Origin: a bacterium
Lineage (GTDB): Bacteria > Myxococcota_A > Bradymonadia > UBA7976 > UBA1532
DNA: 64,000 nt
Reading direction: 5' to 3'
Assembly (NCBI GenBank): GCA_030426085.1
Contig: JAUHYW010000016.1
Coordinates: 1-64,000, forward strand
Positions 26,101 through 34,764 of the stretch are shown piece after piece. The notes beneath the pieces were generated by a model. The model was not told where the DNA came from, did not search any database, and saw only the letters and a program-made list of their open reading frames with translations. The first letter of the stretch is position 1. Each line of letters starts with the position of its first letter. The translations under genes were made by a program, and so were the position numbers.

Positions 26101-27049
26101 CGAGGCAGCCCTCGTCGCGCTCGGGGTCGAAGGGATCGGCGAAGATCAGCAGATAGCCATCGACCGGGCCCCACTCGCCGAGGATGTCCAGGGTCTGGGG
26201 GGCGCCGGTGCGGTTGACCACGCGCAAGGCGGCGTAGCGGTAGCGGCCGGCGACGCTGGGTCGGCAGAACTGGTCGAGGCGGGTCCAGGTGCGGCTCGCG
26301 TCGTCGAGCGCGCCGGCGAAAGCGATGGCCTCACCCGGGGCGGCGATGGGCGTCGGCGGGCCGGGGACGCACGCGTCCCGCTCGCAGACTTCGCCCGCGG
26401 GGCATGGGATCCCGCCGCACGGCGCGCAGATCCCGCCTTCGTCCGCCACGCCGTCCAGGTCGTCGTCCAGGCCGTTGCAGATCTCCAGGGCCGGGGCCAT
26501 GTCGGGGTCGGGCGGCGCCATGTCGGGTTCAGGGGGTGCCATGTCGGGGTCGGGGAGTGCCATGTCGGGGTCGGGGAGTGCCATGTCGGGGTCGGGGAGT
26601 GCCATGTCGGGGTCCGGCGGCGCCATGTCGGGGTCGGGGGGTGCCATGTCGCGAGCCGGCGGTGCCATGTCGGGATCCGGAGGTGCCATGTCGGGATCCG
26701 GGGGTGCCATATCGGGGTCGAGGGGCCCCCCGTCGGCCCCGGGGGGCGCCCCGTCGACGCGCTGCGGCGTCATCTCGGCGTCCGGCGGCGCCGCGTCCGG
26801 GTCGGTCGGCGCCATGTCGCTCGTGGGGGGCGCGCCGTCGGCCGAGCTCGGGTCATCGGGCAGCCCGTCGGTCATCGGGGGCCCGGTGTCGTCGTCCGAC
26901 CCCCGGCCGCTGCTCAGCGGGGTGCACCCGGCCAGCAGGGTCAGCAGAGCCAGCATGTGCCCGACGCGGCGGCTCGGCCCGATGGGCGCGGTCGGGGGCG
27001 CTGCGGAGCGGCCCCTCGGCGGGGGGACTGCGTGAAGCGGGGGGTACAT
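23150..27049 (-). CDS. Giant six-module surface lipoprotein with Asp/Cys-rich linkers
   Basis: 1299 residues from the ATG at 27049, supported by GAGGAGG five bases upstream. A shorter start at 26956 would put the signal peptide at the very N-terminus. A long basic lead is followed by MLALLTLLAGC, a lipobox. Then comes a disordered stalk with 11 copies of DPDMAPP. Six similar domains of about 140-170 residues follow, each opening with a PGxxIxLxGALDxxSPVW-like strand and carrying WxxxDGYLxxFADPFDP and VVSTF segments. They are separated by CDNAVDDDEDGRVDCDDADC-type calcium-binding, Cys-rich linkers (also CNGLDDDLDG, CRDGQDNDLDG, CDDHLDDDRDG, CDDGRDDDIDG). It is probably anchored in the outer membrane and exposed. 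The domains resemble PPC/adhesion-type beta-sandwiches. Function unknown. Confidence 0.85.
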   Translation of the reverse strand: MYPPLHAVPPPRGRSAAPPTAPIGPSRRVGHMLALLTLLAGCTPLSSGRGSDDDTGPPMTDGLPDDPSSADGAPPTSDMAPTDPDAAPPDAEMTPQRVDGAPPGADGGPLDPDMAPPDPDMAPPDPDMAPPARDMAPPDPDMAPPDPDMALPDPDMALPDPDMALPDPDMAPPEPDMAPPDPDMAPALEICNGLDDDLDGVADEGGICAPCGGIPCPAGEVCERDACVPGPPTPIAAPGEAIAFAGALDDASRTWTRLDQFCRPSVAGRYRYAALRVVNRTGAPQTLDILGEWGPVDGYLLIFADPFDPERDEGCLGGSDDFQGEAQSRVEDLIIEPGAVRVIVVSTFSADAALPDFTVTVRTVAPADACAAVECGPGELCEDGRCVAGPAEPATPIAGPWGSIELRGALDAAAPVWGRPGEGCAAGQQGGFHYAALRVVNRTGAPRTLTVDGDWDGVDGYLHAFADPFDPEDPGGCLAGDDDLGQDAGRSRIAGLAIAPGQVRVLVVSTFAAGVVIPAFTVTVATDGDGEPERCDNAVDDDEDGRVDCDDADCADDPACAPCGGACPSGELCVDDRCVPEPRDTVPLPPPGASVELAYAIDDDDRRIGADRCARPLFGAYCYDVRLVENRAAVHRLVRLDAEWPGEAGYLHVYPWPFDGAGDTQCITGQPEPEPDARASLAALPMAPGEIWAVVALGPGERTVAGAVPVRIETLDTPIGTELRCGGAGDEDGDGQVDCADPDCLLDPGCRWCPGYGGACPPGALCIDEADCANAEGPFLLPPPGDTVDLGHIIDPDQPTWRGPTPDCDGRSDAVEAYRVYRLLNASDVPRSINARSRLGARVAAYRPPFDPATPEACVDDADVNIPRLLVPAGGEVVLVTHGPDPFTDFGLQVETLLDAFDDESRCRDGQDNDLDGLTDCADPDCQDDIFEPCPQSAILGAPGERVSIEGALDEDSPLWQAMAPGCERRWDYFENYEAYRFYNNADVPREVTILANWGEDLGLMSVHDADFDPDVLGGCVSGEWAFREQGPEVHRVRYLTVPARSSLVVTAQPTEERAPVGPFTLEGLTLHPQTAFEMRCDDHLDDDRDGDFDCADDDCGRSVHCWPCAGVQCFGDRWCEDGACVGYPAELDVQMIDEPGGTIALGGRFDARSPVWQRPDAECGETEDAHPFELIVLGNLTGETQRITIEAEFERGRGGLYRWSSASVPDAGRCWEARVGGGLERVVALESRRLRPHGTVNVVVSALDGPYTLRVTTDPERPREICDDGRDDDIDGFTDCADTDCFGPGGPCPDPPAP
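26496..26725 (-). repeat. 21-base minisatellite coding for DPDMAPP
   Basis: Eleven in-frame 21-base units (GCCATGTCGGGGTCGGG plus four variable bases on the plus strand) encode the stalk of the giant lipoprotein. Copies 6-8 share a one-codon change (P to L), which points to recent local duplication. Confidence 0.9.
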
Positions 27050-27353
27050 CGAGCCTCCTCGGCGGTCTCGGGTGGTCGGTCCGGCCGACGGCGACCCGGA
27101 CAGCGCGCGGGTCGGGGTTGGCTGACGATGATTTTAAACGCGTGATTGATTTGATCAAGGCCCATCGAGGGCCCGGCTCACCCCGACGTCGCCCGCCGCG
27201 GCCGGCGAGCGCCGTTCGATGGCCGATCAGCGGTCGGAGATGGACCGGGCGCAGGCTCGATGTCGCGGTGGGGGGTCGATCGGGGCGCCCGGCGGGTGGA
27301 GCCGGGCGCCGGCCGCGTGGCGGCAGAGACGGGTGGGGCGGGTGTCCCGGCGC
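27050..27353. other. Gap between the giant lipoprotein gene and the 61-residue gene
   Basis: 304 bases. It holds the promoter above and otherwise GC-rich sequence in which I see no gene. Plus-strand open frames here are Arg/Gly-rich shadows. Confidence 0.6.
27131..27158 (-). promoter_or_regulatory. Promoter of the giant lipoprotein gene
   Basis: On the minus strand: TTGATC (27158-27153), 16 bases, TAAAAT (27136-27131). This is one of the most AT-rich patches of the window. The transcript would start near 27124, with a 75-base leader. Confidence 0.6.
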
Positions 27354-27539
27354 TCAGCCGAGGTGGGCGCCCTCGGCGTAGAAGGTGATGTGTGTCGCCC
27401 GCCCGGCGCTGCGGACCCGACAGCGGCCGAAGAATTCGGAGAGGCTGAGGCCGAGGCTGTCGCGGTTGTTGTACCAGTATTGCAGGGCGCGCCGCTTGGC
27501 GACGCGGGGCGAGAGACCGCTGAACTCACGGGTGGTCAT
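27354..27539 (-). CDS. 61-residue protein, unknown
   Basis: Small basic/aromatic protein (FSGLSPRVAKRRALQYWYNN, then LGLSLSEFFGRCRV). It is preceded by GAGGAG eight bases before the ATG. There is one Cys and no signal peptide or membrane helix. Real-gene arguments are the ribosome site, a strong promoter far upstream and codon use that avoids the Arg/Pro pattern of shadows. The short basic helix plus aromatic core could bind nucleic acid or a partner protein, but nothing more can be claimed. Confidence 0.65.
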   Translation of the reverse strand: MTTREFSGLSPRVAKRRALQYWYNNRDSLGLSLSEFFGRCRVRSAGRATHITFYAEGAHLG

Positions 27540-27778
27540 GCGTCTGACTCCTCACCGACCGGGGTCGATGCCTGCGGAGCGGGCGCATGGTGGGAAGACG
27601 TGCATCCCGGTCGGCCGACCGGGTGAGCCCCCGCGAGGGGGGTGGACCGGTCAGCCGGCGCGCGCGCTCCGAAAGTTCGGGCGAACGGGGACAGGGGGAG
27701 GTTTGCTGCCTCCGCCTATGTCGCCGGTGTCCATATATTCCTGGTCCTGCCCGGCTGGGCCGGGTCGATGTATTCGCG
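27540..27778 (-). promoter_or_regulatory. Long structured 5' leader of the 61-residue gene
   Basis: About 240 bases lie between the predicted start of transcription (27778) and the ATG. On the minus strand it contains a GGAGG...CCTCC hairpin around AGCAAAC (27699-27717). It also holds a perfect 18-base palindrome CCCGGTCGGCCGACCGGG (27606-27623) and a third ACCGGGG copy near the ribosome site (27552-27563) that could pair with either half of the palindrome. That arrangement would suit a riboswitch or attenuator. I do not recognise a known riboswitch class. Confidence 0.4.
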
Positions 27779-27784
27779 AGCGCA

Positions 27785-27813
27785 AACTAAGAGAGGGGGG
27801 CGGGCGGTGTCAA
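27785..27813 (-). promoter_or_regulatory. Promoter of the 61-residue gene
   Basis: On the minus strand: perfect TTGACA (27813-27808), exactly 17 bases, TTAGTT (27790-27785). The clearest sigma-70-type promoter in the window. Confidence 0.65.
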
Positions 27814-27883
27814 GGGCGGAAATCGAAGGCCGGGCAGACTTTTTCCGGCTCGGCGGGCGGGGGTCCGGGCCCGGCGGGCGGCC

Positions 27884-29476
27884 TCAGATGTCGCGGGTCG
27901 CCACCGCCTCGGCGACGATGTAGACCACCAGATGGCGGGGCGCGCCGCCGCCGGGCAGGGGGCCGCCGGCGACGCCGATGCCGACCACCGTCACCGCCGG
28001 GGCCAGCGCGCTCGGCTCCTGATCGAAGGCGGCCGCCTCGAGGGTCGGCGCGGGGAAGGCCCCGGCGGCGAAGGCCCCCCGGACCAGCTTCTCCTGGCGC
28101 ACCATCGCCATCACCCCCGGCACGACCTCGGTCCAGGCCACCTTGCCCGCCAGCGCGTCCTCGGCGAGCGCCTGGGCCACCCGGTCGAGCACCGGCGATG
28201 GCTTCAGCGGCGGGGCGCCGTCCTGGGCCCGGGTCGCGTTGAGGGTCGTGAGCAGCGTCGCCCGGGCCTCGGCCGGCGGGGCCGGCTCGAAGGGGCGCAC
28301 CGCGGCGAAGACCGCGTCGTAGCCCCGGCCCTTCTCGAATGGCCGCAGCCCCACCGCGATGCGCTGCACGTCGGCGGTGAGCACCGCCCGGCGGCCGGTG
28401 GGCGCCTCGACGAGCAGGCCCACGATCTGGTCGGCGTCGCGCCCGCTGGCGATGGCGTAGCGCAGCTCGGCGAACGGCCAGCCCCGGGCGTCGAGCATGC
28501 CCGGCGGGCTGTCGTCGGCCGAGCGCTCGGCGACCCGGTGCAGCCAGTCGTCGAGCACCGGGTCGAGGCGGGCGGCGTGCACCAGCGGCTTCAGCCCGGC
28601 GGCGTCGCGCACGTCGTTGATGCGGGCGATGAGCTGCTCGGCGGCGGCCTCGGCGGCCTGGCGGTCGGGCCCCGGCGGGGGGTAGCCCGCCGGGCGGGGG
28701 GCGCGGTCGAAGACGGCGACCGTGCGCCGGAAGTCGCCCTGCTTGCGGGCGAGCTCGACCCGCAGCGCCTCGGCGGGCACGGTGCCCGAGAAGCGGCCCA
28801 CGTCGCTGACGGTCAGCTCGATACGCTGGGGGCCCTCGGCGCCGTCCATCCACAGCTCGAGGCGGCCGTCGCCCCGCACGAGCCGCCCGGTGATGGGCGC
28901 GGCGGTCGTCTGGCGGGCGAGCGGGGTGTCGATGCGCACCTCGCCCGGGTCGCGCAGGAAGGTCGCGGTGACCGGCCCCGCGGGATCGACCGCCACGCCG
29001 ACGCCGAAGGTGCCTTCGAAGACCGCCGCCGGCAGCCGCCGGATGTGATCGAGCAGCGTCGCCTCGTCGGGCGCGGTGAGCGAGTAGGGGTGTCGGGGCT
29101 GGGTCCAGTAGCCGCAGTGGCGGCCCAGGGCCAGGACGGTGCCCGGGTCGGGGTCGGCCCGGTCGGCGGCGAAGCGGGCGGCGTACTCCCGGGCGAGGCA
29201 GTCCAGGGCCGGCGGCGGGTCGAGGGCCCGGCCGACCTCCCGGATCAGGCGGGTCTCGAGCGGATCGGCGGCCCAGCCGTCGGCGGCGGCGTAGACCGGC
29301 AGCCCGTCGGTGTAGAACGCGCCCGGCGCGGGCAGCGGGCGGGCGGCGGCCTCGCCCGGATCGGGTGCTTCGGGGCGGGGGCCGGGGGATCCGCCGCAGG
29401 CGGCGAGGGTCACGGCGGCGAGGCTGGCGGTGAGCAGCCGCGCTGCGCGGCGGGTGTTCGAGGGGGCGAGCGGCAT
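27884..29476 (-). CDS. Lipoprotein with two CAP/SCP-like domains
   Basis: 530 residues from the ATG at 29476, with GGAGG upstream; in-frame starts further up lack both a ribosome site and a signal. Lipobox LAAC at about residues 22-25 after AARLLTASLAAVT. The central part (about 270-390) has the pattern of a CAP domain (AEQLIARINDVRDAAGLKPLVHAARLDPVLDDWLHRVAE), and a second similar region follows near 430-500 (LLTTLNATRAQDGAPPLKPSPVLDRVAQAL). CAP domains occur in secreted bacterial proteins with varied roles. The canonical His/Glu quartet is not clearly complete in either copy, so the fold may be used for binding. The N-terminal 200 residues are unassigned. Confidence 0.75.
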   Translation of the reverse strand: MPLAPSNTRRAARLLTASLAAVTLAACGGSPGPRPEAPDPGEAAARPLPAPGAFYTDGLPVYAAADGWAADPLETRLIREVGRALDPPPALDCLAREYAARFAADRADPDPGTVLALGRHCGYWTQPRHPYSLTAPDEATLLDHIRRLPAAVFEGTFGVGVAVDPAGPVTATFLRDPGEVRIDTPLARQTTAAPITGRLVRGDGRLELWMDGAEGPQRIELTVSDVGRFSGTVPAEALRVELARKQGDFRRTVAVFDRAPRPAGYPPPGPDRQAAEAAAEQLIARINDVRDAAGLKPLVHAARLDPVLDDWLHRVAERSADDSPPGMLDARGWPFAELRYAIASGRDADQIVGLLVEAPTGRRAVLTADVQRIAVGLRPFEKGRGYDAVFAAVRPFEPAPPAEARATLLTTLNATRAQDGAPPLKPSPVLDRVAQALAEDALAGKVAWTEVVPGVMAMVRQEKLVRGAFAAGAFPAPTLEAAAFDQEPSALAPAVTVVGIGVAGGPLPGGGAPRHLVVYIVAEAVATRDI

Positions 29477-29649
29477 GGCACCTCCGGTGGGGTCCGGCCC
29501 GCAGTCTGGCCGCTCGGGCCGATTCGCGCCAGCCCGAAACCCCGACGTGGCGCGGTGCGTCATTGCAGGCGCGGGGCCGCGGGATACCGCTTGGCAAGGC
29601 GGCGCCCTTCGCGGTACTGCACTGCGCACACCCGGACGAGCGAGTGAGG

Positions 29650-32022
<2,373 letters not shown>

Positions 32023-32023
32023 C

Positions 32024-33166
32024 ATGCGCGAAGTCGTCATCGTCGACGGCGCCCGGACCCCCTTCGGTCGGGCGCACAAAGGCACGCTGCGGCAGACCCG
32101 GGCCGAGGATCTCGGGGCGGCGGCGATCAAAGAGGCGCTGAAGCGCGCCGACGTCGAGGGGCAGGCGGTCGAGGATCTGGCCCTCGGCTGCGCGATGCCC
32201 GAAGGCAGCCAGGGGCTCAACGTGGCCCGGCAGGTCGGCTTCCTCGCCGGGCTGCCCCACACGGTCCCGGCCTACACCGTCAACCGGTTCTGCGCCTCGG
32301 GCTTGCAGACGATCGCCGGCCTCGCCGCCCGCATCGCGGTGGGCGAGATGGACGTCGCGATCGCCGGCGGGGTCGAGAGCATGACCGCGGTGCCGATGGG
32401 CGGATTCCACCCCCAGCTCCACCCGAAGCTGGCGGTCGAGTACCCCGAGGCCTACGTGAGCATGGGCACCACCGCCGAGAACGTCGCTCAGCGGTTCGAG
32501 GTGAGCCGTGCGGATCAGGACGCGTTCGCGGTCGAGAGCCAGGCCAAGGCCACCGCGGCCCGCGATGCGGGGCGGCTCGCCGAGGAGATCGTGCCGATCG
32601 ACGCCACGGTCGACGGGCGGTCGGTGCGGGTCGAGCACGACGAGCTGATCCGCAGCGGCACGACCGCCGAGGGGCTGGCGAAGCTGCGCCCGGCGTTCAA
32701 CCCCAAGGGGTCGGTGACCGCGGGCAACGCCTCGCCGCTGACCGACGGGGCCGCGGCGGTGGTCCTGATGGACAAGGAGACCGCCGGCGAGCGCCCGGTG
32801 CTGGGCACCTTCAAGGCGTTCGCCACCGTGGGCGTCGACCCGGAGATCATGGGCATCGGCCCGGTGCCGGCCATCCGCAAGCTGCTCGAGAAGACCGGGC
32901 TGTCGGTGGACGACATCGATCTCTTCGAGGTCAACGAGGCGTTCGCCAGCCAGTCGGTCTACTGCCAGCGCGAGCTGGGCATCCCCGACGAGAAGCTCAA
33001 CGTCAACGGCGGCGCCATCGCTCTGGGTCACCCCCTGGGCGTCACCGGCACCCGGCTGGCCCTGACCGCGCTGTACGAGCTGCGCCGTCGGGGCGGCAAG
33101 CGGGCGGTGGTCAGCATGTGCATCGGCGGCGGCATGGGCGCCGCGGCCCTGCTCGAGCGCGCCTGA
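32024..33166 (+). CDS. fadA: Acetyl-CoA acyltransferase (thiolase), beta-oxidation
   Basis: 380 residues. Thiolase with nucleophile Cys90 (VNRFCASG), His336 (GGAIALGHPLG) and Cys366 (CIGGGMG), plus NEAFA. It performs the last step of beta-oxidation, releasing acetyl-CoA. Adjacent to fadN in the FadN-FadA order seen in other bacteria, so degradative function is likely rather than biosynthetic thiolase. Confidence 0.95.
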   Translation: MREVVIVDGARTPFGRAHKGTLRQTRAEDLGAAAIKEALKRADVEGQAVEDLALGCAMPEGSQGLNVARQVGFLAGLPHTVPAYTVNRFCASGLQTIAGLAARIAVGEMDVAIAGGVESMTAVPMGGFHPQLHPKLAVEYPEAYVSMGTTAENVAQRFEVSRADQDAFAVESQAKATAARDAGRLAEEIVPIDATVDGRSVRVEHDELIRSGTTAEGLAKLRPAFNPKGSVTAGNASPLTDGAAAVVLMDKETAGERPVLGTFKAFATVGVDPEIMGIGPVPAIRKLLEKTGLSVDDIDLFEVNEAFASQSVYCQRELGIPDEKLNVNGGAIALGHPLGVTGTRLALTALYELRRRGGKRAVVSMCIGGGMGAAALLERA

Positions 33167-33395
33167 TCCGAGCCCCGGGCTCGAGCCGCGCGCTCGGGCC
33201 CGCTCACCTCCGCCTCCCCATCCCGACGCCGCCCTGCGGGTCACGCCTCCCGCCCTCCTCCGCTGAAATGAAGCGAAATGCTGCGCAATGGACGCGTGCA
33301 CCGCTGACGGGCTACGCTCGCGCGGTGCGATGAGTCGCACAGTGGATTTCGACACGTATCCGGCGCATCACATACGCAGGACGAAGGGGTGAACG
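33167..33395. other. Gap upstream of the caspase gene
   Basis: 229 bases, GC-rich near fadA, then more balanced. It contains the palindrome at 33325-33340. No gene seen. Confidence 0.5.
33325..33340. promoter_or_regulatory. Operator-like palindrome upstream of the caspase gene
   Basis: GTGCGA, 4 bases, TCGCAC: a perfect 6+6 inverted repeat 56 bases before the caspase ATG, where a dimeric regulator could bind. Confidence 0.4.
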
Positions 33396-34715
33396 ATGGT
33401 TTCCAGGACCGAAGGCGCGCGTGAGACCTACGCGCTCATCATCGGCGTCAATGACTACGGGGGCGAGGCGGATCTGCGGGGCGGGATCGCCGACGCGAAG
33501 GCATGGGTCCGGCTCGCGCTGGAGATGGGTGTCCCCGGCGCGAACATCGCGGTGCTCACCAGCCCCGTGCTCGACCCCGGCCGCTGGTCGGGCGACCCCC
33601 GGGTGGCGTCCATCCGCTTCGCGCCGGCGACGAAGAATGCCATCCTGCGCGCCGCCCGAGCCATCGCCAGCCGCATGGATCAGCCGCGCCACAGCAAGGC
33701 CCTGGTGGCCTTCAGCGGCCACGGGAGCTGGGACGCCACCGCGGGGGCGACCCTGGTGCCCTCCGACGGGGCCGACGACCCCGCCAACCGCGTGCCGGTG
33801 AGCGCGCTGCTCGCCGCGCTCGACGAGCGGGCCGAGGGCACCGACGTGACCCTCTTCCTCGACGCCTGCCACGCCGGTCGGGAGGCGGACGAGCCCCGGG
33901 CCCGCCCCCGCACGATCAGCGGTGATCCGGTCCCGGCGACGGCCCACGGCTGCACGCCGTGCCGCCCGGGGGACATCCTGATCTCGGCCACCCAGCCCCA
34001 GGAGCTGAGCCACGAGATCGAGGTCGACGGCAAGCGGCGGGGCGCGTTCTCGTGGGCGGTCACCTCGCTGCTCGATCGCTGGGGCGTGCGCTCGCCGGGG
34101 CTCGACCCCGACTTCGACATCGCCTACAGCGATCTGCTCGACCGCACCCAGCAGATCCTCACCGCGATGGAGGTCATCCAGCCGCCGCAGTACAAGGGCC
34201 CCGACTGGGCCCGGGGGCGGGCGGTCCTGTCGAGCCGGCTGGCGGACGAGCCGGACGGGGTGCCCGACGCCGACGACGCGGTGCGCGAGATCAACCCGGT
34301 CACCGGGTGGTACGAGATCGAGACCAGCGCCGGAGACATCGCCGGCGGCATGACCGTCAGCACGTCGGAGCTGGTCTGGACCTGGGATCTGGACAAGGTG
34401 TCGGGGCCGTTCCCCAGCGGGCTGTCGCTGACGCTCACCAAGCAGAGCGGGACGTTCTACCCCCCGAGCAACAAGCTCGTGCAGACCTTCGAGAACTTCA
34501 ACGGTCTGACCTCGTCGCCCACCACGCTCACCCCGACCTACAAGGTCACCGCCAGCGGCACCAGCGAGACGTACTACGTCAAGTACAGCACCGCCAACGG
34601 GCTGGAGTGGGTGGCGCCGAGCCCCAAGAACATCGGCGGCAACACCATCGAGTTCGAGGACTGGAGCGGCGGCAGCGTGACCCAGCCCTACTACCGTCAG
34701 GACGACTTCAAGTAG
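33396..34715 (+). CDS. Caspase-family peptidase with unknown C-terminal domain
   Basis: 439 residues. Opens straight into a C14 caspase fold: ETYALIIGVNDYGG, catalytic His109 (FSGHGSWD) and Cys158 (LFLDACHAG). No signal peptide, so it acts in the cytoplasm unless released. Past about residue 290 is a distinct 150-residue region with Thr/Ser/Tyr-rich beta strands (VTGWYEIETSAGDI, SLTLTKQSGTFYPPSN, YKVTASGTSETYYVKYST) that looks like an immunoglobulin-type or lectin-like sandwich. I cannot assign it. Bacterial caspases often act in signalling or phage-defence chains that end in cell death. Here the convergent neighbour is a Ser/Thr kinase-FGE protein. Substrate unknown. Confidence 0.9.
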   Translation: MVSRTEGARETYALIIGVNDYGGEADLRGGIADAKAWVRLALEMGVPGANIAVLTSPVLDPGRWSGDPRVASIRFAPATKNAILRAARAIASRMDQPRHSKALVAFSGHGSWDATAGATLVPSDGADDPANRVPVSALLAALDERAEGTDVTLFLDACHAGREADEPRARPRTISGDPVPATAHGCTPCRPGDILISATQPQELSHEIEVDGKRRGAFSWAVTSLLDRWGVRSPGLDPDFDIAYSDLLDRTQQILTAMEVIQPPQYKGPDWARGRAVLSSRLADEPDGVPDADDAVREINPVTGWYEIETSAGDIAGGMTVSTSELVWTWDLDKVSGPFPSGLSLTLTKQSGTFYPPSNKLVQTFENFNGLTSSPTTLTPTYKVTASGTSETYYVKYSTANGLEWVAPSPKNIGGNTIEFEDWSGGSVTQPYYRQDDFK

Positions 34716-34730
34716 GTCGATCGGCGACCT

Positions 34731-34764
34731 CTCGCCCGACCGATCAGCGCAGCGGTCGGGCGAG
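34731..34764. terminator. Strong hairpin between convergent caspase and kinase genes
   Basis: CTCGCCCGACCG (34731-34742), ten-base loop, CGGTCGGGCGAG (34753-34764): a perfect 12-pair stem. It lies 16 bases after the caspase stop and covers the last seven codons of the opposite kinase gene, so it can end transcripts from both sides. Confidence 0.65.

Noticed and set aside
26496-26725. Regular 21-base repeats that could be taken for a CRISPR array
   Set aside because: Units are contiguous without spacers, keep the reading frame and encode a protein stalk; no cas genes are near.
23024-27145. A 1373-codon plus-strand open frame over the giant lipoprotein
   Set aside because: Antisense shadow: Gly/Val/Arg/His-rich, including tandem HVGV runs that mirror the DPDMAPP repeat. 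The minus strand has promoter, ribosome site, lipobox and domain repeats.
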